Assembly (NCBI RefSeq): GCF_000426685.1
Contig: NZ_AUFV01000011.1
Location: 1-64,000, forward strand
DNA length: 64,000 bases
Direction: 5' to 3'
Source of the DNA: Solimonas flava DSM 18980
Lineage (GTDB): Bacteria; Pseudomonadota; Gammaproteobacteria; Nevskiales; Nevskiaceae
The notes below the pieces were generated by a model. It was given only the letters and a program-made list of their open reading frames with translations, made no database searches and was not told the origin of the DNA. Of the stretch, positions 53,725 through 63,041 are shown piece by piece. The position numbers and the translations under genes were made by a program. Within the stretch, counting starts at the first letter, position 1. Each line of letters starts with the position of its first letter.

Positions 53725-55146
53725 GATATCGCCCTGTTTCTGATCGCCGCGCTGCTCGGCGCCTTCGTCGGCGGTCTGGTCGCCGCCCTGCTGCGGCGGA
53801 CGCCCGATGCCGCCGCCGCGCTCAAACCCGAACTCGAACGCTTCGAACGCGCGCTGCGTGACGAAGCGGCCGCGACGCGGCGCGACGCGGCCGAGCTGAC
53901 GCGCGGCCAGCGCGCCGAGCTCGGCGAGACGCTGACGCGCTTCGGTACGCTGCTGACCCAGCAGCACGAGCAGCTGCGCGGCACGCTCGCCGAGAAGCTC
54001 GACGGCTTCGCCGCCGAACTGCGCGCGCAGAACCAGCGGCTCGCCGATACCCAGCGCCAGCTCGCCGAGGACGCGCTCAAGGCGCGCGGCGAGCAGGCTC
54101 AGCAGCTCGCCCGCTTCGGCGAGCAGCAGAGCCTGGCGCTGCGCCAGCTGGTCGAGACGCAGACACAGCAGGCCGCCGCGCTGCGCGCCAGCGTCGACGA
54201 CAACCTCAAGACCCTGCGCAAGGACAACGAAGAAAAGCTCGAACAGATGCGGCGCACCGTCGACGAAAAGCTGCACGAGACCCTGGAGAAGCGCCTCGGC
54301 GATTCGTTCAAGCTGGTCAGCGAGCGGCTCGAACTGGTGCACAAGGGGCTCGGCGAGATGCAGACGCTGGCCAATGGCGTCGGCGATCTCAAGCGCGTGC
54401 TGACCAACGTCAAGACGCGCGGCGGCTGGGGCGAGGTGCAGCTCGAAAGCATTCTCGAGCAGATGTTCACGATCGAGCAGTACGCCAAGAGCGTGATGAC
54501 CAAGCCCGGCAGCCGCGAGGCGGTCGACTTCGCGATCCGCCTGCCCGGCCGCGGCGAGGACGAGACGCCGGTCTGGCTGCCGATCGACGCCAAGTTTCCG
54601 CGCGAGGACTACGAACGCCTGCTCGACGCGCAGGAACGCGCCGACGTCGAAGCCGCGCGGCTCGCCGGCGCGCAGCTCGAGCGCGCCGTGCGCCTGCAGG
54701 CGAAGTCGATCAGCGACAAGTACATCGGCCCGCCGCAGACCACCGACTTCGCGGTGATGTTCCTGCCGACCGAAGGGCTCTACGCCGAGGTGATCCGCCG
54801 CCCCGGCATCGTCGACGCGCTGCAGCGCGAGCACCGCGTCGTCGTCGCCGGTCCGACCACGCTGACCGCACTGCTCAACAGCCTGCAGATGGGCTTCCGC
54901 ACGCTGGCGATCGAGCAGCGATCAAGCGAAGTCTGGCGCGTGCTCGGCGCGGTCAAGACCGAATTCGCCAAGTTCGGCGACGTGCTCGACAAGGTGCAGA
55001 AGAAGCTCGACGAAGCGAGCAAGCAGATCGAGCAGACCGGCGTGCGCTCGCGCGCGATCACGCGCCAGCTGCGCGAGGTCGAGGCGCTGCCGGCCGGCGA
55101 AAGCGAAAGCCTGCTGTCGCCGCCCTCCGACGAAACGGATGCCTGA
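53722..55146 (+). CDS. rmuC: DNA recombination protein RmuC
   Basis: A 474-residue protein that limits inversions between inverted repeats and is related to endonuclease-fold proteins. An N-terminal membrane helix (1-22) is followed by a long coiled coil (about 35-210) and the conserved RmuC domain (about 215-430) with RGGWGEVQLESILEQM, PIDAKFPREDYERLL, MFLPTEGLYAEV and VVVAGPTTLTALL. There is no Shine-Dalgarno; the start lies inside a perfect inverted repeat. A terminator follows in the convergent gap with phoX. Confidence 0.93.
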   Translation: MDIALFLIAALLGAFVGGLVAALLRRTPDAAAALKPELERFERALRDEAAATRRDAAELTRGQRAELGETLTRFGTLLTQQHEQLRGTLAEKLDGFAAELRAQNQRLADTQRQLAEDALKARGEQAQQLARFGEQQSLALRQLVETQTQQAAALRASVDDNLKTLRKDNEEKLEQMRRTVDEKLHETLEKRLGDSFKLVSERLELVHKGLGEMQTLANGVGDLKRVLTNVKTRGGWGEVQLESILEQMFTIEQYAKSVMTKPGSREAVDFAIRLPGRGEDETPVWLPIDAKFPREDYERLLDAQERADVEAARLAGAQLERAVRLQAKSISDKYIGPPQTTDFAVMFLPTEGLYAEVIRRPGIVDALQREHRVVVAGPTTLTALLNSLQMGFRTLAIEQRSSEVWRVLGAVKTEFAKFGDVLDKVQKKLDEASKQIEQTGVRSRAITRQLREVEALPAGESESLLSPPSDETDA

Positions 55147-55238
55147 TCGGCCAGCTCCGGCCGCGTAGCCGTCAGGCTGAAATGCGGGCGCCGCAGCGCC
55201 CTTGCTGTGATTCTTGCGCGATGCCGTGCGCCGGACAC

Positions 55239-55267
55239 GAAAGAGGGCGCCGCAGCGTCCTTTTTCG
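55239..55267 (+). terminator. Intrinsic terminator after rmuC
   Basis: AAAGAGGGCGC-CGCA-GCGTCCTTTTT: a 6-bp stem with one G-U pair extended by A/T pairing, ending in five T. It lies between convergent genes. The repeat-like GCGCCGCAGCGCCC at 55188-55201 is a second weaker copy. Confidence 0.7.
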
Positions 55268-55282
55268 CGACCGCGGTCCGGC

Positions 55283-57094
55283 TCAGGCGCCGACCGGCTT
55301 GCCGTCCTCGCGCCGCACGACGATCGTCGACGAGCGCGCCGGCAGCTCGGCGCTCGGCCAGCTGCCGTTCGGGTGCTGGATGTTGATGAAGAAGGTCTTC
55401 AGGTCCGGCGTGTAGGCGATGCCGGTGATCTCGCAGCCCTGCGGACCGACCAGGAAGCGCTTCGACTCGCGCGTGCTCTGGTCGATCGCGTACATGGCGT
55501 TGTGGCCGAACACGTCGACATTGGTCTTGCCGGAGATGCCGGAGCTGCCCGGCACCGACATGTCGGTCTGCACCCACAGGCGGTTTTCCGGATCGACGCG
55601 GATGCCGTCCGGGCTCGAGAACGTGTCGCCGTTGATGTCGCCGACGAGGTTGCCGGTGTCGTTGGCCAGCGACGGGTCGCCGGCGAGCAGGAAGATCTCC
55701 CACGCGAAGCTCGTCGCGTCCGGTGCGTTGCCGGCTTCGTTCCACTTGATGATCGAACCGTGGCGGTTCGACACGCGCGGATTGGCGGCGTCGGTGACCT
55801 TGCGGCCGGAGTTGTTGGTCAGCGTCGCGTAGACGGTCTTGTCCGGACCGACGGCGATCCACTCCGGACGGTCCATCAGCGTCGCGCCGGCGACGCGCGC
55901 CGCGGCCTTGGTGTTGATCAGCACGTCGGCCTGCGTGGCGAAGTCGATCGTGACCGGCGTCTGCGGGCCCTGCGTGGTGTTGCCCGGATCGGTGGCGCCG
56001 ACGACCAGGCCGTTCTGACCCTGCACCAGCGCGATCCAGTCGCCGCTGCCGTCGGCATTGAAGCGCGCCGCGTACAGCGTGCCCTCGTCGAGCAGGTTGG
56101 TGTTGGCGGCGCGGTCGTTCGGATTGACCTTGGCGCTCGGCACGAACTTGTAGATGCAGCCCGGGGTGCTATCGTCGCCGAGGTAGACGGCCAGCGTGTT
56201 GTCGCTGCCGAGCAGGTAGGCGGTGTTCTCGTGGTCGAAGCGGCCCAGCGCGGTGCGCTTGACCGGCAGACCGGCGAGCTCGCCGCGCGGGTCGATCTCG
56301 ACGACCCAGCCGTAGCCGAGTTCCGGCTGCGCGGGATCGAAGTAGTTCTCGGTGGTTTCCTCGCAGGTCAGATACGTGCCCCACGGCGTCGCGCCGCTCG
56401 CGCAATTGTTGAGCGTGCCGACCACGGTGCCGCCGACCGCGTCCGCGGCCGGGCCGCTGACGCGGTACAGGGTATTGCCGGTATAACGCTTGTTGTACGG
56501 CGAGTTCTTCTTGACCTGCCACTTGCCGTTCGAGCCGAGCTCGACCTCGATCACCGAGACGCCGACCGCGGACAGCGCGAGGCGCTTCTGCTCGCTGGTT
56601 TCCAGCGAATCGACGCCGCTCAGCATGATGGTGTCGTCGAAGTTCTCGTGGTTGATCGCCAGCAGGCCGCCCTTGTTCGGGCTGACGCCCGGCAGCTCGA
56701 AGAAGTGCATGCCGTCGTGGTTGCCGCCGGCCTGCAGCTCGGTCTCGGCCGAGGACTGCGGCGTGCCGGCATAGGCGACGGCGCCGGCGGCGACCGCGTC
56801 GCCGGCCGAGAACAGCACGTCGACGGTGTAGCCTTCGGGCACCGTCACCGTATCGAGCGTGTTGGCGTCGACGGCCTTGAAGCCGACGTTGTAGTCGGCC
56901 GACGACGAGCCGTTGTCGTCGTCGCTGCAGCCGCTCAGGCCGGCGACGCCGAACACGGCGAGCAGCGAGGCGCCGAGGCCGCCCTTGAGCACTGTGCGGC
57001 GGCTGAGCGAGGCGCGGACGATGTCGTCGAGCATCTGCCCTTCGACGTGGATGGGGGCTTGCGGCTTGCGGTACTGATCGGTGAGGTGCGACAT
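55283..57094 (-). CDS. PhoX family phosphatase (DUF839), Tat-exported
   Basis: A 603-residue protein with a twin-arginine signal (SRRTVLKGG, 31-39) followed by a hydrophobic stretch and LSGC, so it may be a Tat-exported lipoprotein. The body matches PhoX-type Fe/Ca-dependent alkaline phosphatases: NHDGMHFF, INHENFDD, GTYLTCEETTENYF, GWVVEIDP, GRFDHENTA, SSPDGIRVDP. No clear Pho box is visible upstream, so phosphate control is not shown. It is divergent from rimO; a GCCGGGACG-type direct repeat lies in between. Confidence 0.9.
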   Translation of the reverse strand: MSHLTDQYRKPQAPIHVEGQMLDDIVRASLSRRTVLKGGLGASLLAVFGVAGLSGCSDDDNGSSSADYNVGFKAVDANTLDTVTVPEGYTVDVLFSAGDAVAAGAVAYAGTPQSSAETELQAGGNHDGMHFFELPGVSPNKGGLLAINHENFDDTIMLSGVDSLETSEQKRLALSAVGVSVIEVELGSNGKWQVKKNSPYNKRYTGNTLYRVSGPAADAVGGTVVGTLNNCASGATPWGTYLTCEETTENYFDPAQPELGYGWVVEIDPRGELAGLPVKRTALGRFDHENTAYLLGSDNTLAVYLGDDSTPGCIYKFVPSAKVNPNDRAANTNLLDEGTLYAARFNADGSGDWIALVQGQNGLVVGATDPGNTTQGPQTPVTIDFATQADVLINTKAAARVAGATLMDRPEWIAVGPDKTVYATLTNNSGRKVTDAANPRVSNRHGSIIKWNEAGNAPDATSFAWEIFLLAGDPSLANDTGNLVGDINGDTFSSPDGIRVDPENRLWVQTDMSVPGSSGISGKTNVDVFGHNAMYAIDQSTRESKRFLVGPQGCEITGIAYTPDLKTFFINIQHPNGSWPSAELPARSSTIVVRREDGKPVGA

Positions 57095-57300
57095 GGCGGG
57101 CCTGGCTCCGTCGTGCTGGGTTGGCGTGAAAAAAGCGATGCCCGCACGCTAGTCGCCGACGATGAAAAGGCCGGGACGTTTTGAAGAAAGCCGGGACGGT
57201 CGCACGACAGCCGGCCGACAGACGAGCCGCCGGACGGCGCAGCGGCAGCGCCCCGGAACCCCTAAACTACGCGCCCTTCGCCGTCCACCCGCCGCTGTCC

Positions 57301-58683
57301 ATGGCCCGCACCGCCCCCGCCCGCCGCCGCGCCGGCGCCGCCCTGAAGCCCGCCGCTCCGAAAGTCGGCTTCGTCTCGCTCGGCTGCCCGAAGGCGCTGG
57401 TCGATTCCGAACGCATCCTCACGCAGCTGCGCGCCGAAGGCTACGAAACCACGCCGACCTACGACGCCGCCGACGTCGTCGTCGTCAACACCTGCGGCTT
57501 CATCGACGACGCCGTCGCCGAATCGCTCGACGCAATCGGCGAGGCGATGGCCGAGAACGGCAAGGTCGTCGTCACCGGCTGCCTCGGCGCCGGCCCCAAG
57601 AGCCAGATCGTCCGCGACAAGTTCCCGGACCTCTTGTCGATCAGCGGCCCGCAGGACTACGCCTCGGTGATGCACGCGGTGCACGCCGCGGTGCCGCCGG
57701 CGCACGATCCGTTCTTCGACCTGCTGCCCCCGCAGGGCATCAAGCTGACGCCGAAGCACTACGCGTACCTGAAGATCTCGGAAGGCTGCAATCACAAGTG
57801 CAGCTTCTGCATCATCCCGTCGATGCGCGGCCGCCTCGCCTCGCGGCCGGTCACCGAGGTGCTGAACGAGGCCGAGAAGCTGGTCAGGTCCGGCGTGCAG
57901 GAACTGCTCGTCATCTCGCAGGACACCTCGGCCTATGGCGCCGATCTGAAGTACGCGAGCGGCAAGTGGCGCGACAAGGAATACGAAACGCGCATGCTGG
58001 GTCTTTGCGAAGGCCTCTCGCAGCTCGGCGCCTGGGTGCGCCTGCACTACGTCTATCCGTATCCGCACGTCGACCACATCATGCCGCTGATGGCCGAGCG
58101 CAAGGTGCTGCCCTACCTCGACGTGCCGTTCCAGCACGCCTCGCCGAAAGTGCTCAAGGCGATGAAGCGCCCGGCCGCCGCCGAGGACACGCTCGAACGC
58201 ATCCGCGCCTGGCGCACGATCTGCCCGGACCTGAGCATCCGCAGCACCTTCATCGTCGGCTTCCCCGGCGAGACTGAAAAGGATTTCGAGCTCTTGCTCG
58301 ACTGGCTCGACGAAGCGCAGCTCGACCGCGTCGGCTGCTTCCGCTACTCGCCGGTCGACGGCGCAACGGCGAACGCCCTGCCCGGCCAGGTGCCGGACGA
58401 GGTCAAGGAAGAGCGCTACCACCGCTTCATGGAAAAGCAGCAGGCGATCAGCGCCGCGAAACTCCAGAACAAGATCGGCCAGACCATCGAAGTGCTGGTC
58501 GACGAAATCCACGACGACGCCGCGAGCGTCGGCCGCTCCTGGGCCGACGCGCCGGAAATCGACGGCAAGGTTTACATCAAGGGCCTCGGCGCGAACGGCA
58601 AACTCAAGGCGATGCCGGGCCAGCGCATCAAGGTGAAGGTCGTCGACGCCGACGATTACGATCTGTTCGCGACGCTGGCCTGA
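57301..58683 (+). CDS. rimO: Ribosomal protein S12 methylthiotransferase RimO
   Basis: Radical-SAM methylthiotransferase that modifies Asp of ribosomal protein S12. The 460-residue protein has an N-terminal MTTase domain with cysteines in [20 protein letters not shown] and VTGCLG. The radical-SAM motif is CNHKCSFC (CxxxCxxC), and a C-terminal TRAM domain (about 395-460) closes it. The start is the ATG at 57301; 40 upstream codons are not conserved. A TAAACT -10 lies about 33 nt upstream and no Shine-Dalgarno is clear. Confidence 0.96.
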   Translation: MARTAPARRRAGAALKPAAPKVGFVSLGCPKALVDSERILTQLRAEGYETTPTYDAADVVVVNTCGFIDDAVAESLDAIGEAMAENGKVVVTGCLGAGPKSQIVRDKFPDLLSISGPQDYASVMHAVHAAVPPAHDPFFDLLPPQGIKLTPKHYAYLKISEGCNHKCSFCIIPSMRGRLASRPVTEVLNEAEKLVRSGVQELLVISQDTSAYGADLKYASGKWRDKEYETRMLGLCEGLSQLGAWVRLHYVYPYPHVDHIMPLMAERKVLPYLDVPFQHASPKVLKAMKRPAAAEDTLERIRAWRTICPDLSIRSTFIVGFPGETEKDFELLLDWLDEAQLDRVGCFRYSPVDGATANALPGQVPDEVKEERYHRFMEKQQAISAAKLQNKIGQTIEVLVDEIHDDAASVGRSWADAPEIDGKVYIKGLGANGKLKAMPGQRIKVKVVDADDYDLFATLA

Positions 58684-58695
58684 GGACGTCGCGCC

Positions 58696-59100
58696 TCAGA
58701 GAGGCCGCGTCTCGGCCGGCGTCTCCGACCAGCGGTTGTGGCGGCCGTCGGCGTACCGGATCGGCGCGGCGATCAGTTCCTCGGCCGTGACATCGTCGAG
58801 CGCGCCGAGCTGCACCGAGACGTAATCGCCGCCGATCTGCTCGATGTGGCCGCGCCCGAACGAGCGCACGCCGCAATGCCGGCAGAACAGGTGATGCGCG
58901 CTGTTCGTGCCGAACTGGTAGTCGCTCAGCGCGTCTTCGCCGGCCAGCAGGCGAAAGGCGTCCGGCTTGATGATCGCGCTCCAGTTGCGCGTCTTCGTGC
59001 AGATCGAGCAATTGCAGCGGCCGGTGCCGGCGCCGAGATCGATGTCGGCCTCGAAGCGGACGGCGCCGCAGTGACAGCTGCCGTGATAGGTCTTCTTCAT
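58696..59100 (-). CDS. GFA (glutathione-dependent formaldehyde-activating enzyme-like) family protein
   Basis: A 134-residue Mss4-fold protein with the zinc-binding cysteines CHCGAVRF (9-16), CNCSICTK and [10 protein letters not shown]. Most members have no proven activity despite the family name. AGGAG lies just upstream of the ATG. It is convergent with rimO (12-nt gap) and monocistronic. Confidence 0.9.
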   Translation of the reverse strand: MKKTYHGSCHCGAVRFEADIDLGAGTGRCNCSICTKTRNWSAIIKPDAFRLLAGEDALSDYQFGTNSAHHLFCRHCGVRSFGRGHIEQIGGDYVSVQLGALDDVTAEELIAAPIRYADGRHNRWSETPAETRPL

Positions 59101-59201
59101 CGCGCGCTCCTGAAGTGGGGTGCCGTCGCAGCGGCACGCACATGCTGGCGCAGCGCTGCTGCCAGCATGCCGTCAGGAGTGTCGAGGCACCAGGCGCGCG
59201 C

Positions 59202-60101
59202 TCAGCCGAGCGCCCAGTTCCACAAGGGCACGGTGACGAAACCGAGCAAGGTGCCGACGCCGAGCAGCGTGTTGGCGACCGGCGGATCGAGGTTGTGCTG
59301 GTCGGCGAGGATCGCGGCCGAGACCATCGGTGCCATCGCCGCCTCGAGCACGGCGATCGTCAGCGGCAGGCCGCGCATGCCGGACAGCAGACCGAGGCCG
59401 AGCACGATCGCCGGGATCAGCAGCAGCTTGTAGGCGACGCCGAGGCCGACCGCGGTGACGCGATCGCGGCCCAGATGCAGATGGAAACGCAGGCCGACGA
59501 CGAACAGCGCGATCGGCGTCAGCGTCTGCGCGACGCGCGACAGCACCTCATCGATCATCTCCGGCCACTGGCCGAGGACACTGACCATCGTCGCCACGAC
59601 CAGCGCGATGAACGGCGGAAAGAACGCCACGCGCCTGACGATCTGCGCGGCCTGCGGCCGCTGGCCGGCGTACAGCGAGGCGACGACGATGCCGCCGGCG
59701 GCGAGCGCGATGAAGCAGCCGCCCTGATCGGCGACGACGGCAAGCGCGAGACCCTCGCGGCCGCGCAGCGCCTCGACCAGCGGATAGCCGATGAACGAGG
59801 TATTGCCGAGGCCGGCGACCAGGATCAGCGCACCGATGCGCTCACGCGACCAGTTCAGGCGGCGACCGAGCCGGTCGAACAGCACCCAGGCGAGCCCGAA
59901 CACCAGCCACTGCGACAGCACCAGATAGATCAGGTGCAGGTCGAAATGCACGCGCGGGATCAGCTCCAGGATCATCGCCGGCAGCGCCACGTTGATCAGC
60001 CACCAGTTGAGCCCGGCGGCGAGCCCGATCGGCGGGCGCGCGTAGCGCGCGACGAGGACGCCCAGCGTCAGGCAGACGATGAGCAGGACGAAGGAGGTCA
60101 T
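59202..60101 (-). CDS. AEC (auxin efflux carrier-like) family transporter
   Basis: A 299-residue inner-membrane protein with about ten helices in the AEC/PIN-like fold. Conserved pieces are WLINVALPAMIL (first repeat), GLGNTSFIGYPLV and the second-half MAPMVSAAILADQH. It probably exports an organic anion; the substrate is unknown. The open frame continues far upstream antisense to the PfpI gene, but the family start is the ATG at 60101. TAAAAT (60110-60115, minus) ends 8 nt before that ATG and there is no Shine-Dalgarno, so it may be leaderless. Confidence 0.9.
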   Translation of the reverse strand: MTSFVLLIVCLTLGVLVARYARPPIGLAAGLNWWLINVALPAMILELIPRVHFDLHLIYLVLSQWLVFGLAWVLFDRLGRRLNWSRERIGALILVAGLGNTSFIGYPLVEALRGREGLALAVVADQGGCFIALAAGGIVVASLYAGQRPQAAQIVRRVAFFPPFIALVVATMVSVLGQWPEMIDEVLSRVAQTLTPIALFVVGLRFHLHLGRDRVTAVGLGVAYKLLLIPAIVLGLGLLSGMRGLPLTIAVLEAAMAPMVSAAILADQHNLDPPVANTLLGVGTLLGFVTVPLWNWALG

Positions 60102-60302
60102 GGCGCGCGATTTTACGCCATGCGCCGCGCCTTCAAGACCGGCGCGGCGCGACGAACCGCGAACTTTCGGCGCCGGATGCTGCCCAACAGGGAGACGCCC
60201 CGGCAAGGCCCTCCGGTCGAAGCCGGCGGCGTCGCCCGCGCGAGGCACCGGCGCGCCGGCCGGCCTCGCATCGGTTCCACTGATCTGCACGGAGGAACGC
60301 CG

Positions 60303-61061
60303 ATGAACACCCGCAAGCGCAAAGCCGACGCCGACGCTGAGCTCGACCGCGAGCTCGAGAACACCTTTCCCGCCAGCGACGCGCCGGCATGGGGCGGCAG
60401 CGCCGAGGAAAGCCGCCGCCGGGCCGCGGCCGGACCGCCGCGGCGCAAGTCTTCCGGTGCGCGGGCGCTCGAAAAGGGCGGCCTGCACGGCAAGACGTTC
60501 GCGATTCTCGCCGCCGACGGCTTCGAGCAGTCGGAGCTGATGGAGCCGAAACGCGCGCTGCTGGCGGCCGGCGCGGCGGTCGAGATCGTCGCGCCGCATC
60601 TGGGCGCGCTGCGCGGCTGGCGCCGTCACGAGTGGGGCGACGAGGTGCAGGTCGATCTCGACCTGCAGGCCGCCAGCCCGTCGCGCTACGACGGCCTGGT
60701 GCTGCCGGGCGGCGTGCTGAACGCCGACACGCTGCGTACCGAGCCGCGCGCGGTCAGCTTCGTAAAGGACTTCTTCGCCAACGGCAAGCCGGTCGCGGCG
60801 ATCTGCCACGCACCGTGGCTGCTGATCGAGGCCGATGCCGTCGACGGCCGCCGGCTGACGTCCTGGCCGTCGCTGAAGACCGACCTGCGCAATGCCGGCG
60901 GCGAATGGGTCGACGAGGCGGTGGTGGTCGACGGCACGCTCGTCACCAGCCGCAAGCCGGCCGACCTGCCGGCGTTCAACGAGGCGATGACCGGCCTGTT
61001 CGCGCAGCACCAGCGCCGCGCCCAGGCACGCACCGTGATCGCCGCCGGCGACGTGCCGTAG
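60303..61061 (+). CDS. DJ-1/PfpI family protein with an N-terminal ELENTFPASDAPA module
   Basis: A 252-residue protein with GGAGG before the ATG. Residues 60-240 are a DJ-1/PfpI domain with the catalytic Cys168-His169 (AAICHAPW) and the Glu site near E80, so deglycase, chaperone or protease roles are possible. The first ~35 residues (DRELENTFPASDAPAWGG) resemble short stand-alone proteins ending in a FPASDPPA-type motif. A basic linker (KRK, RRKSS) joins the two. This fusion is not typical of PfpI proteins. Confidence 0.88.
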   Translation: MNTRKRKADADAELDRELENTFPASDAPAWGGSAEESRRRAAAGPPRRKSSGARALEKGGLHGKTFAILAADGFEQSELMEPKRALLAAGAAVEIVAPHLGALRGWRRHEWGDEVQVDLDLQAASPSRYDGLVLPGGVLNADTLRTEPRAVSFVKDFFANGKPVAAICHAPWLLIEADAVDGRRLTSWPSLKTDLRNAGGEWVDEAVVVDGTLVTSRKPADLPAFNEAMTGLFAQHQRRAQARTVIAAGDVP

Positions 61062-61074
61062 CGGGAGACCGCGC

Positions 61075-62268
61075 TCAGGCCAGGCCGAGCACGCTCTGGT
61101 GCAGCAGGCGCACGAGCGCCGCCTGCCGCGTGACGCCGGTCTTGCCGAACACAGCCTGCAGGTGCGTGCGCGCGGTGTTGCGGCCGATGCCGAGCTGCGC
61201 GGCGCTGTCGTCGAGCGTGTGGCCGGCGGTCAGCAGCAGGGCCAGCGTCGCCTCGGCCTGCGTGAAGCCGAACAGGCGGCGTGCGAGTTCCAGCGCCGAC
61301 GCCGCGGCGCCGGCCTCCGGATCGCGCAGGAACACGGCGACCGCCGGACGCTGCCGGCTTTCGGAGAACGGCCCGGGCGGCATCGGCCGCACCAGCAGGC
61401 TCAGGCGGCCGCGGCCCGAGGGCCGCGTCACCGACATCGCCTCGGCGGGCACGCCGCCGCCGCCCGCTGTCGCGCTGTGCAGCGCGCTGCGCAGCAATTG
61501 CTGGAACTGGCGCCGCTCGGCGCCGTGCTCGAGCAGCAGCTCGCGCGCGCCGGCAGCGATGCCGTCGCGCTCATCGAGGATGCGGCGCGCTTCCGGATTG
61601 AGATCGAGCAGCGCGCCGTCCTGGTCGAGACTGACGACGCCGAGCGCCATGCGATTGACCGAGCCGGCGAACAGCGCACGCTCGCACTCCAGGGCGTCGA
61701 GCCGCGCGTGCAGGCGGATCGAGCGCTTCACGTGCGGCGCGATCATGCGCAGCAGCGCCTTGTCGGCGGCGCCGAACGGCGGCGCGTCCGGCGCGCGCGT
61801 CGCGCGCAGACGGCATTCGAGGCCGTCGCGTGAATAGAGGTCGGTGCCCATCAGGTGGCGGATGCCGAGCGGCCGCAGGTAATCCTGGAAGACGGCGCTG
61901 TTGCGCCACGGGCGGCCGACGAAATCCTCGGGCGTGACGACTTCGCCTTCCGGCAGTCCGACGAAGGGGTCGACGGCGAAGAAGTGCGTCTGATACGAGC
62001 GCTGGCTCTCCAGCGTGATCTGTCCGGTATGAACCATCACGCCGGCGTTCGCAGGCGACGGCGGCCGCATGATCAGTGTCACGTGCAGCGCACCGAGATG
62101 CTCGCGCAACATTTCCATCGCCGTCTGCAGCGGCGGCGTCTCCAGCGGCCCGTCGTAGACCGCGCTGAGCAGCCGGTCGAGGAACGCCTGCTGGGCGCTG
62201 TCGGCGACGACCGCCGACAGCGGCATCGCCGGCGCGCGCACCGGTCTGTGGGCAAGAGCTGCCGGCAT
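61075..62268 (-). CDS. LuxR-type helix-turn-helix regulator with PAS-like sensor
   Basis: A 397-residue regulator. The last 65 residues form a LuxR-type HTH (FTQAEATLALLL...LGIGRNTARTHLQAVFGKTGV). The first ~200 residues have a conserved N-terminal domain (VHTGQITLESQRSYQTHFFAVDPF) found in orphan LuxR regulators, followed by a PAS-like region (about 205-255, ALGVVSLDQDGALLDLNPEA). GGAGGAGGAA before the ATG fixes the start at 62268. It is not an AHL-binding type judging by the N-terminus. It converges on the PfpI gene (13-nt gap). Confidence 0.88.
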   Translation of the reverse strand: MPAALAHRPVRAPAMPLSAVVADSAQQAFLDRLLSAVYDGPLETPPLQTAMEMLREHLGALHVTLIMRPPSPANAGVMVHTGQITLESQRSYQTHFFAVDPFVGLPEGEVVTPEDFVGRPWRNSAVFQDYLRPLGIRHLMGTDLYSRDGLECRLRATRAPDAPPFGAADKALLRMIAPHVKRSIRLHARLDALECERALFAGSVNRMALGVVSLDQDGALLDLNPEARRILDERDGIAAGARELLLEHGAERRQFQQLLRSALHSATAGGGGVPAEAMSVTRPSGRGRLSLLVRPMPPGPFSESRQRPAVAVFLRDPEAGAAASALELARRLFGFTQAEATLALLLTAGHTLDDSAAQLGIGRNTARTHLQAVFGKTGVTRQAALVRLLHQSVLGLA

Positions 62269-62491
62269 TGACGTTCCTCCTCCGCGAACACCGAGCGGGC
62301 CGGTCGTCGCGGCCGTGTCGCCTCGATGGCGACAGGCCCGCGATACGCCGGCGCGTGTATCGGTCGAGGTTTATCAGCGGCGGCCGGCGGCCAGATCATC
62401 CAAAAGGATGAGAGGCGGTCGCGGCCCGGCGATCCGGCGGCGATCTTGCTGCGGGGACGATCCAGGCCCGCGAGCCGGGCCGCCCCGCATC

Positions 62492-62542
62492 AGGAGAAGA
62501 GAGAAGAAGAGAAGAAGAGAAGAAGAGAAGAAGAGAAGAGAA
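62492..62542. repeat. Low-complexity polypurine tract (GAAGA repeats)
   Basis: 51 uninterrupted purines made mainly of GAAGA and GAAGAGA units; the complementary strand is all pyrimidine. It lies between ybgE and the LuxR-type gene. Such tracts can slip during replication or adopt triplex structure. Confidence 0.9.
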
Positions 62543-62582
62543 CGTACGGGAAGCAGTACGCACCGCGCCGCACGCAAGGCAG

Positions 62583-62605
62583 ATCGGCGCCGTCACGGCG
62601 CCGAT
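62583..62605 (-). terminator. Hairpin after ybgE
   Basis: Perfect 10-bp stem ATCGGCGCCG / CGGCGCCGAT with a TCA loop, a few nt beyond the ybgE stop. No T-run follows. Confidence 0.5.
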
Positions 62606-62609
62606 GCCT

Positions 62610-62915
62610 TCAGCCCAGCAGACCGCGCAATGCACCGCCACCGCTGCGCAGCACCACCGCGGCGAGCGCGCCGGCGCAGGCCCAGCCGGACAGCAGCCAG
62701 CGCGGCAGCGGATGGCGCGGAATGAAGCCGACGCCGCGCGTCAGACCCGCGGCCATCGACCAGCAGGCCAGCGTCGCCGCCCAGTGATCGGCCTTGCCCT
62801 GCGCGTCGATGAGCAGGCGCGGATAGGCCGTGATGGCGAGCATCAATCCGACCCCGACCGCCAGCGCCAGCCAGGACTGGCGCGGCGGCTGATCGGGCTC
62901 GCCGGTGGCGCTCAC
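62610..62915 (-). CDS. ybgE: Cyd operon protein YbgE
   Basis: A 101-residue membrane protein with three hydrophobic segments (about 14-35, 43-62, 70-90). It has the YbgE-type WSMAAGLTRGVGFIPRHPLPRWLLSG pattern (Gly-Val-Gly-Phe-Pro loop). The start is a GTG overlapping the cydX stop by 4 nt (GTGA), so it is coupled. It is the fourth gene of the cyd operon in many Proteobacteria, with no known essential role in the oxidase. Confidence 0.83.
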   Translation of the reverse strand: MSATGEPDQPPRQSWLALAVGVGLMLAITAYPRLLIDAQGKADHWAATLACWSMAAGLTRGVGFIPRHPLPRWLLSGWACAGALAAVVLRSGGGALRGLLG

Positions 62916-63028
62916 GAATGCTCCTCGGAGCCTTCGCGGCGCGCCTCCTCGTTCTCACCCCACATGGCGTTGAGGATCGCCAGCAGGACCGCGAAACCTA
63001 CACCCAGCACCCACGCGAAATACCACAT
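62912..63028 (-). CDS. cydX: Cytochrome bd oxidase small subunit CydX
   Basis: A 38-residue single-helix protein: MWYFAWVLGVGFAVLLAILN then an acidic tail (NAMWGENEEARREGSEEHS). The WYFxWxLG start and the hydrophobic helix followed by a charged tail are diagnostic of CydX, which stabilises the haem groups of CydAB. It lies 13 nt after cydB and overlaps ybgE by 4 nt. It is too short to be picked up by usual length cut-offs. Confidence 0.93.
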   Translation of the reverse strand: MWYFAWVLGVGFAVLLAILNAMWGENEEARREGSEEHS

Positions 63029-63041
63029 CGTGCTTTTCTCC

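Larger units (their letters stand above)
62269..62609. other. Intergenic gap between luxR-type gene and ybgE
   Basis: No credible gene. The gap holds the luxR ribosome site, the 51-nt purine tract (62492-62542) and the ybgE-side hairpin (62583-62605). No clear promoter was found. Confidence 0.5.
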
